From contig JAHWHE010000058.1 of assembly GCA_019323495.1 (NCBI GenBank), positions 1-10,425 on the forward strand: a stretch of 10,425 bases of DNA, written 5' to 3'. Made by a program: the position numbers and the translations under genes. The notes under the pieces are model-generated. The model had not been told where the DNA came from and made no database searches. It saw nothing but the letters and a program-made list of their open reading frames with translations. Below are positions 6,120-10,425 of this stretch, piece by piece; positions within the stretch are counted from its first letter, which is position 1, and each line of letters opens with the position of its first letter. This DNA comes from Candidatus Woesearchaeota archaeon. Its GTDB lineage: Archaea > Nanobdellota > Nanobdellia > Woesearchaeales > WJKV01.

Positions 6120-6148
6120 TTATTTGCTAATTGATTTTCTCCAGCATT
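6120..6148. other. Convergent intergenic gap between hisS and map
   Basis: Only 29 bases separate two converging stop codons. A TTTT on the plus strand (6134-6137) is the sole termination-like signal, so the two transcripts probably overlap at their 3' ends. Confidence 0.4.
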
Positions 6149-7030
6149 CTATTCTTTTATCTTTGTAAGAATCAAGCAGCCTTTTTTCTGGACAAGAAGG
6201 GTGTGCTCTGCCTGGCTGATCACTCCCCCGCTGACTTCTGGAAGAGGAGGATATTCTTTTGCAATGCCCGACCTGACAAGTTCCCGCAACCCGAAATCAA
6301 GCCCTTTTGCATTTATCCATCTTTTTGCAAAAGGCAAGCCGTTGAATTTCAGTGCTTCTCGCAGGACATCGCGCGCAAACATGCTCCTCACATTTCTTTC
6401 TTTTTCTATTGATAAGATTTCAGCATGATGGCTTTCCTTGATTGCGCCCTGGCCATTGGTTGCGAAAGGCTCGATAGCGATAATCTCGTCTTCTTCAAGT
6501 TCTGTATCGTCCCCTGTCGACACATTAGGGATTGTAGGAGGAACATGTGTTTCATAAAAATCAATTCCGTGGCCGGATAGATTGACAATCGGCAAAAATC
6601 CTTTTGCCTTGATAGCATCCTGGATTGCTTTTCCAATCTCGCCAAGGGTCGCTCCTGCTCTGACAATCTTAATTGCAGCTTCTAATGCTTCCTCGCTCGC
6701 TTTTATTAAATCACCATAATTTCCGCTTAGATCAACTGTGCACGCAGTGTCTCCTATTGCTCCGTCAACATGCGCTCCAACATCCAGCTTAACCAGCTGG
6801 TCAGAAAAAACCGTTTCATCATTTCTTGTTGGAGTATAATGAGCTGCAATATCATTCAGCCCTATGTTCACAGGAAATGCAGGAAAACCATTAAGATCAA
6901 TTATTTTCTGCTCTATTTTCTCTGCAACATCTAATAACTTTACACCTGGTTTGACTAATTTTCTTCCATAGTCAAGCGCTTGGGCAGCGATCTGTCCTGC
7001 TTTTTTCCAGTTTTCCAGATCCTCAATCAT
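6149..7030 (-). CDS. map: Methionine aminopeptidase, type II
   Basis: Removes the initiator Met from nascent proteins; cytosolic dimetal hydrolase of the pita-bread fold. 293 residues, the usual length for archaeal type II enzymes. The metal ligands are all readable: D83 (KLDVGAH), D94 (IGDTA), H154 (SGHGID), E187 (AIEPFAT) and E275 (QAEHT). H64 (AAHYT) and H162 (ETHVPP) match the substrate-binding histidines. The type II insertion (about 190-265, between the E187 strand and the last ligand) is present. The start ATG 7030 has GAGGT five bases upstream, inside the end of the preceding nuclease gene, whose stop lies only one base away, so the genes are co-transcribed and likely translationally coupled. 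Last gene of a three-gene operon. Confidence 0.96.
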   Translation of the reverse strand: MIEDLENWKKAGQIAAQALDYGRKLVKPGVKLLDVAEKIEQKIIDLNGFPAFPVNIGLNDIAAHYTPTRNDETVFSDQLVKLDVGAHVDGAIGDTACTVDLSGNYGDLIKASEEALEAAIKIVRAGATLGEIGKAIQDAIKAKGFLPIVNLSGHGIDFYETHVPPTIPNVSTGDDTELEEDEIIAIEPFATNGQGAIKESHHAEILSIEKERNVRSMFARDVLREALKFNGLPFAKRWINAKGLDFGLRELVRSGIAKEYPPLPEVSGGVISQAEHTLLVQKKGCLILTKIKE

Positions 7031-7031
7031 A

Positions 7032-8315
7032 TTAAACCTCGATTATGTCTCCTGTTTTAGGAGTGAAAACGGTCCTGTCTTTAAATGTTTCTGCAAGAGC
7101 AGCTACAGATTCAGGATCTCCATGGTTCAAAATCAATGTAGAAGGATTTACTTGTTTAATCAAATCTATCAATCCCTGCTTACCTGCATGGGCGCTGAAA
7201 TCAAAGAAACCTACTTCGCATTCCACAGAATACATTTTTTTCTCTATTATGCATTTTGCTTGTTCTTTCAGCATTCTTCCATTAGTGCCTTCTGCCTGAT
7301 ATCCTGTCAGCAGGATTGCGCTGTCAGGGTCATCATAAACAAATTTCAAATACTGCATTATAGGCCCTCCTGTCACCATGCCGCTGGTTGTGATGAATAT
7401 TCCTTGCTTCTGCACAATCTTTTTTCTGTCTTTTGCATCTACATATTGGATTTTATCGACAGCTGCCAATAATTCTTCTGGGTCTCTTATGCAGTGCGGA
7501 TCTTCAAGAAATCTGTTAGTGACTTCTTTTGCCATTCCATCTAGGTAAATAGGTACATTGAACTCTCTCTTATTCAGCAAAAGCATGATCTCCTGTGCCC
7601 TTCCTACTGCAAATGCAGCGATCAATACCCGTCCTCCCCTGTCTATGACTTCCTGCACCTTATCTAAAAAATCATTTTCTGTTTCCTCTCTTGGAGGATG
7701 ATCTCGATCTCCGTAAGTGCTCTCGCAGATCAGTATATCTGCCTTTGGAAGATTTTCCATTTTGTGCAATAATTGTGTATCGATAGTGTTTATATCGCCA
7801 GTATAGATCAATGTCTTGCCGTCAATCTTCAGGAAGATGCAGCTACTGCCAGGTATGTGCCCTGCATCAAATAATTCAAATTCAACACTGCCAACTGTTC
7901 CTTTCCTGTGCATCTGCATTAGTTTCATCATGCTGTCAACTCTTTCTATGTCGTATTCGCTATAAGCTGTGTGCTGTTGCTTGAAAGACTGTATCTTCAA
8001 TGCATCTTTCAGTAAAATCTCTGTTATCGCTCTTGTCTCGGTTGTACAGAAAATAGGACAGTTCAATCCAAAATGATCAAACAAAGGAAGCGCGCCTGAA
8101 TGGTCCAAGTGCGCGTGAGAAAGAAAAACAGCTTTTATTTTTTTCAGGTCAATCTTTGCAGGCATCTGTATCATCTGGTCCTCTCTGCGCGCAATATTGT
8201 CAGGGTATTCTACAATTTCACCGATCTTAATGCCGCTGTCAAGAAGATAAGTATCATCAATTTCCACACAGCTTCTTCCTACTTCCTGGCCAGCGCCATG
8301 AAATTCAATCTTCAT
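7032..8315 (-). CDS. Beta-CASP ribonuclease, aCPSF2-type (no KH domains)
   Basis: Metallo-beta-lactamase/beta-CASP RNase related to the CPSF73 cleavage factor; in archaea such enzymes act in RNA 3'-end processing and decay. 427 residues, the length of aCPSF2; the roughly 630-residue aCPSF1 has N-terminal KH domains that are absent here, and archaeal RNase J usually has HxHEDH-type motif 2. Active-site motifs: D26 (LLDSG, motif 1), HAHLDH (67-72, motif 2), H153 (AGHIPGS, motif 3), D174 (YTGDIN, motif 4), E198 (CESTYG, motif A), H375 (FSAHAG, motif B) and H398 (LNHGDP, motif C). All catalytic residues are intact. The start ATG 8315 follows AGGTGAT, in which the TGA stop of the upstream DUF1385 gene is embedded, a sign of translational coupling. 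Middle gene of the operon. Confidence 0.93.
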   Translation of the reverse strand: MKIEFHGAGQEVGRSCVEIDDTYLLDSGIKIGEIVEYPDNIARREDQMIQMPAKIDLKKIKAVFLSHAHLDHSGALPLFDHFGLNCPIFCTTETRAITEILLKDALKIQSFKQQHTAYSEYDIERVDSMMKLMQMHRKGTVGSVEFELFDAGHIPGSSCIFLKIDGKTLIYTGDINTIDTQLLHKMENLPKADILICESTYGDRDHPPREETENDFLDKVQEVIDRGGRVLIAAFAVGRAQEIMLLLNKREFNVPIYLDGMAKEVTNRFLEDPHCIRDPEELLAAVDKIQYVDAKDRKKIVQKQGIFITTSGMVTGGPIMQYLKFVYDDPDSAILLTGYQAEGTNGRMLKEQAKCIIEKKMYSVECEVGFFDFSAHAGKQGLIDLIKQVNPSTLILNHGDPESVAALAETFKDRTVFTPKTGDIIEV

Positions 8316-8319
8316 AACA

Positions 8320-9171
8320 TCACCTTAAGCAAGCTTTCAATGCACTAATAGCAACCTCCAGTTGTTTGTCATCAGGCTCGCGCGTTGTCAGCAACTGCAT
8401 CGCAAGTCCAGGCGCAATCACCATCTTTACCAAAGGATTGTCATAGTGTTTTGCGCCCCACCTGATGAATTCATACGAAACAGCAGCTATAACTGGAATA
8501 AATGCTAATCTAATTAAAAACTTTGCTATCCAGCTAGGGCTTGTTAAAATAGAAAACAGCAGGATTGAAATAACCAAGACTATGATTATGAAAGTAGTTC
8601 CGCAGCGCGGATGCAGGCAGCTAAAGCCTTTTGCATTCTTCACTGTCAATTCTTTTCCGCTCTCATAGCAGAACACACTCTTGTGCTCTGCCCCATGGTA
8701 TTGGAACAATCTTTTCACATCTTTCATAAAACTTATTCCTCCTATATAAACCAGGAAAACCCCTATCCTGATAACGCCGTCAACAAAATTGAACATAAAA
8801 CCGTGCGATTCCGTAACAAGTCTTGTCAGGAACAAAGGAAGCACTATAAACAAACCAACAGCCAAGAGAACAGCCACTCCAATTGTCAATGCAATCGCGC
8901 CTTTTCCTAATTTTTCTTCTTTCTTATCCACTGCCTCGTTCGCACTAAAACTCAGGGCAGATATCCCTATAATCAATGTATCGATCAGCACAAATATGCC
9001 TCTTATCAAGAAACTATTCAGTAACCTGCTTTTATAGAATTTAGAATCAAGTTTCTGCTTCTTTACAACTATTTTCTTATTGGGTTTTCTGACTGCAATG
9101 GCAATCTTATTCTTGCCCTTCATCATCACGCCTTCGATTACAGCCTGACCCCCTACCAGTTGTTTTTCCAT
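8320..9171 (-). CDS. DUF1385 (YqhQ-like) multi-pass membrane protein
   Basis: 283 residues of the DUF1385 family, of unresolved function and best known from bacteria such as Bacillus YqhQ. Signature blocks are clear: VGGQAVIEGVMMKG (6-19), LFQYHGAEHK (155-164), C168, HPRCGT (187-192), and APGLAMQLLTTREPD (253-267). About five membrane helices are predicted (roughly 55-75, 92-115, 132-150, 193-212 and 217-234). The conserved His, Glu and Cys residues of HGAEHK and HPRCG suggest a metal site, an inference. It is the first gene of an operon with the aCPSF2-type nuclease and MAP, separated from the nuclease by four bases. No ribosome binding site precedes ATG 9171, and the TATA box (9194-9204) predicts a start within a few bases of it, so the mRNA is probably leaderless. 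Confidence 0.92.
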   Translation of the reverse strand: MEKQLVGGQAVIEGVMMKGKNKIAIAVRKPNKKIVVKKQKLDSKFYKSRLLNSFLIRGIFVLIDTLIIGISALSFSANEAVDKKEEKLGKGAIALTIGVAVLLAVGLFIVLPLFLTRLVTESHGFMFNFVDGVIRIGVFLVYIGGISFMKDVKRLFQYHGAEHKSVFCYESGKELTVKNAKGFSCLHPRCGTTFIIIVLVISILLFSILTSPSWIAKFLIRLAFIPVIAAVSYEFIRWGAKHYDNPLVKMVIAPGLAMQLLTTREPDDKQLEVAISALKACLR

Positions 9172-9193
9172 GCAGTTTTTCCAGTTGCCGTTT

Positions 9194-9225
9194 GTATATA
9201 AAGCTTGTGCAATATATTTATATTA
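9194..9225. promoter_or_regulatory. Back-to-back divergent promoters
   Basis: The 75 bases between the DUF1385 gene and the HEPN gene hold two boxes: minus GCTTTATATAC (9194-9204), centred about 28 bases before ATG 9171, and plus ATATATTTATATTAG (9212-9225), centred about 28 bases before ATG 9247. Both spacings imply transcripts starting at or within a few bases of the start codons. The boxes are about 20 bases apart, so initiation complexes could interfere with each other. Confidence 0.55.
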
Positions 9226-9246
9226 GAAATAAGTCTTCCACCAAGC

Positions 9247-9963
9247 ATGAAAAACGCGATACAGAACAATATAGCAGAATTAAGAAAGAGCATCAAGCAT
9301 CTTGGGATAAAAGGCGGACCTTTGCACGATTTCAACAAAACAAGAGCGCAGTATTATCAGAGCATTGGAAAAACCAAATTGAATGAATTGCTTGCCATTA
9401 CAAACAAGCTAGACAAGACGAGCGCGGTGCTGGAAATCACAAAACTCTTGCTCGAGATAGCAGACATATATTCAAACAGCCCAGACTCGGAGAAATTGGA
9501 TAAGAATCTGGATGAATTAGAGCGATTGTTCGATACAGTTAACATAGAGGCAGAAAAGAAAATAAAGTTCGAACCTCCTCCATTTCCTGCGCCAATCAAA
9601 TCTGAATTAATCTCTGATCTAGAAGAGATGCAGCTTTGCTTTGACAGCGGTTGCTACAAGGCAGCGGTCATCTTGTCTGCAAAGATCCTTGAGACTTCTC
9701 TCCACAGGGCTTATTATGAAATCACAGGCAAAGACTTGATGGAAACAAGCCCGGGAATAGGATTAGGCAAAATAGTTGCAAAACTTTCTGAGAACAATAT
9801 CGAATTAGGGCCAGGAATAAACGAACAGATACACTTGATAAACAAAGTAAGAGTAAGTTCTGTCCACAGGCAGAACACAGTTTTCAAGCCGTCGAAAGAG
9901 CAGGCTCATGCCACGATATTGCTCACAATAGACATTCTGAACAAGATATTTAGAAAGAATTAG
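9247..9963 (+). CDS. Helical protein with C-terminal HEPN/DUF4145-like domain
   Basis: 238 residues from ATG 9247 (an in-frame TTG at 9205 would put the start upstream of the TATA box). The N-terminal part (about 1-105) is helical and charged, resembling a coiled-coil or bundle; a proline-rich linker EPPPFPAP (109-116) follows. The C-terminal part (118-238) resembles DUF4145/HEPN domains: an acidic helix, FDSGCYKAAVILSAKILE (132-149), then NKVRVSSVH (199-207), in which R202 and H207 give the R-x4-H pattern of HEPN RNase active sites. HEPN proteins are often RNases in toxin or stress systems, but many DUF4145 members stand alone with unknown roles. No nucleotidyltransferase (MNT) partner is beside it. 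The leader is absent or a few bases, with no ribosome binding site. Function not assigned. Confidence 0.75.
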   Translation: MKNAIQNNIAELRKSIKHLGIKGGPLHDFNKTRAQYYQSIGKTKLNELLAITNKLDKTSAVLEITKLLLEIADIYSNSPDSEKLDKNLDELERLFDTVNIEAEKKIKFEPPPFPAPIKSELISDLEEMQLCFDSGCYKAAVILSAKILETSLHRAYYEITGKDLMETSPGIGLGKIVAKLSENNIELGPGINEQIHLINKVRVSSVHRQNTVFKPSKEQAHATILLTIDILNKIFRKN

Positions 9964-9971
9964 ATAAAGAT

Positions 9972-9996
9972 TAAAAGAAAATAAATAAAAAAGAAA
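9972..9996 (-). terminator. T-rich terminator for the right-edge minus-strand gene
   Basis: On the minus strand, shortly after the TAG at 10003-10005, there are T-runs of 6, 4 and 4 bases with single interruptions. The plus strand lacks a comparable tract, so the HEPN gene has no clear terminator here. Confidence 0.45.
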
Positions 9997-10002
9997 TTAT
10001 TT

Positions 10003-10425
10003 CTATGAGTATCTGTCAACAAATCTTACTTTCGCGCTCTTGCAGATCTCCCAGCTCAACGGGCAGTAAAGGAAAGTAATTTCGCCTTTGTCCCATTGAT
10101 AAGCAAAAGGTATGTCTCCGCAGTTAGGGTTTCCAACGCACGGTTCGCTGCTCTTGAACAATAGATTGCCAGTAGTCTTGACAGGCAGAATCACCTGCTT
10201 ATTGTCCTTCAATGCAACTGTTCCATACAATTCTATAGAGCTTATGTCATCAAATCCAACCCACCATTTAGCAATCCTGTTGCCCAGTTCAAAGCCATAT
10301 CTGTCCTTAGCAGCAATGTCTGTCAAGAATTTAGGCGGCTGGTCTTCGTTTGTTGCTCCACGCCTGAAAGGTTCTCCAAAAGTCTTAGTTGCAGTTCTCA
10401 TGAATTTTTGGATTTCTGTTTCGCC
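10003..10425 (-). CDS. 3' part of a cysteine-containing protein, function unknown (runs off the window)
   Basis: The reading frame stays open to the right edge: the codons before the internal ATG at 10399-10401 encode GETEIQKF in frame, so that ATG is not the start and the gene begins outside the window. 140 C-terminal residues are visible. They contain a tryptophan-rich stretch (AKWWVGFDD), alternating beta-like segments and four cysteines in two pairs, CVGNPNC and CPLSWEIC, that could form disulfides or bind metal. An extracytoplasmic location would fit the cysteines but cannot be shown without the N-terminus. I do not recognise the family. A T-rich terminator follows the stop. Confidence 0.6.
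   Translation of the reverse strand, partial: GETEIQKFMRTATKTFGEPFRRGATNEDQPPKFLTDIAAKDRYGFELGNRIAKWWVGFDDISSIELYGTVALKDNKQVILPVKTTGNLLFKSSEPCVGNPNCGDIPFAYQWDKGEITFLYCPLSWEICKSAKVRFVDRYS

Noticed and set aside
6131..6666. Several short frames over the map gene on both strands
   Set aside because: The type II MAP frame with all five metal ligands explains this region.
7032..8315. Calling the beta-CASP protein RNase J or aCPSF1
   Set aside because: Motif 2 is HAHLDH as in CPSF types, and there are no N-terminal KH domains; length fits aCPSF2.
9205..9249. TTG start for the HEPN gene at 9205
   Set aside because: It lies upstream of the TATA box; ATG 9247 matches the predicted transcription start.
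10399..10401. ATG at 10401 as the start of the right-edge gene
   Set aside because: The frame continues upstream without a stop to the window edge and no ribosome binding site precedes the ATG.
1..10425. CRISPR array, insertion sequence, phage or conjugation genes
   Set aside because: No spaced direct repeats, transposase, integrase, terminal inverted repeats or target duplications were seen.

Overview
The window looks like a chromosomal segment of an uncultured archaeon, possibly of DPANN (Woesearchaeota/Pacearchaeota) type; the rank below domain is inference. Evidence for Archaea: a group II chaperonin with a GGM-type tail, a type II methionine aminopeptidase, an aCPSF2-type beta-CASP nuclease, tRNA genes without an encoded CCA end, TTTATATA-like boxes about 25-30 bases before starts, and a mix of apparently leaderless genes and genes with strong GGTGAT-type ribosome binding sites. 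No insertion sequence, CRISPR array, integrase or phage gene was seen.

Layout. The left edge (1-54) carries a minus-strand promoter for a gene outside the window. It is followed on the minus strand by tRNA-Val(GAC) (55-127), a GT2 glycosyltransferase with C-terminal TPRs (140-1378), the thermosome subunit (1425-3050), a 108-residue four-helix membrane protein (3212-3538) and a secreted or membrane-anchored protein of unknown function (3670-4362). A roughly 320-base non-coding stretch follows. The plus strand then carries tRNA-His(GTG) (4680-4751) and the histidyl-tRNA synthetase gene (4803-6119). Converging on hisS is a tight minus-strand operon read in the order DUF1385/YqhQ-like membrane protein (8320-9171), aCPSF2-type nuclease (7032-8315), methionine aminopeptidase (6149-7030), with gaps of 4 and 1 bases. 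Diverging from the operon is a leaderless plus-strand gene with a C-terminal HEPN/DUF4145-like domain (9247-9963). The right edge holds the 3' end of a cysteine-containing minus-strand gene that runs out of the window.

Functional picture. Most genes are information-processing and protein-homeostasis housekeeping: folding (thermosome), charging of tRNA-His (tRNA and its synthetase side by side), RNA 3'-end processing (aCPSF2) and N-terminal Met removal (MAP). They are mixed with envelope functions (glycosyltransferase, DUF1385, small membrane protein, secreted protein). I see no obvious new multi-gene defence or metabolic system. The most notable points are the odd tRNA-Val (coordinated loss of G18 and U55, and U37), a HisRS with non-standard motif 3 and HisA residues beside its own tRNA gene, a mostly bacterial membrane family at the head of an archaeal nuclease/aminopeptidase operon, and palindromic control regions before the thermosome and the small membrane protein genes.
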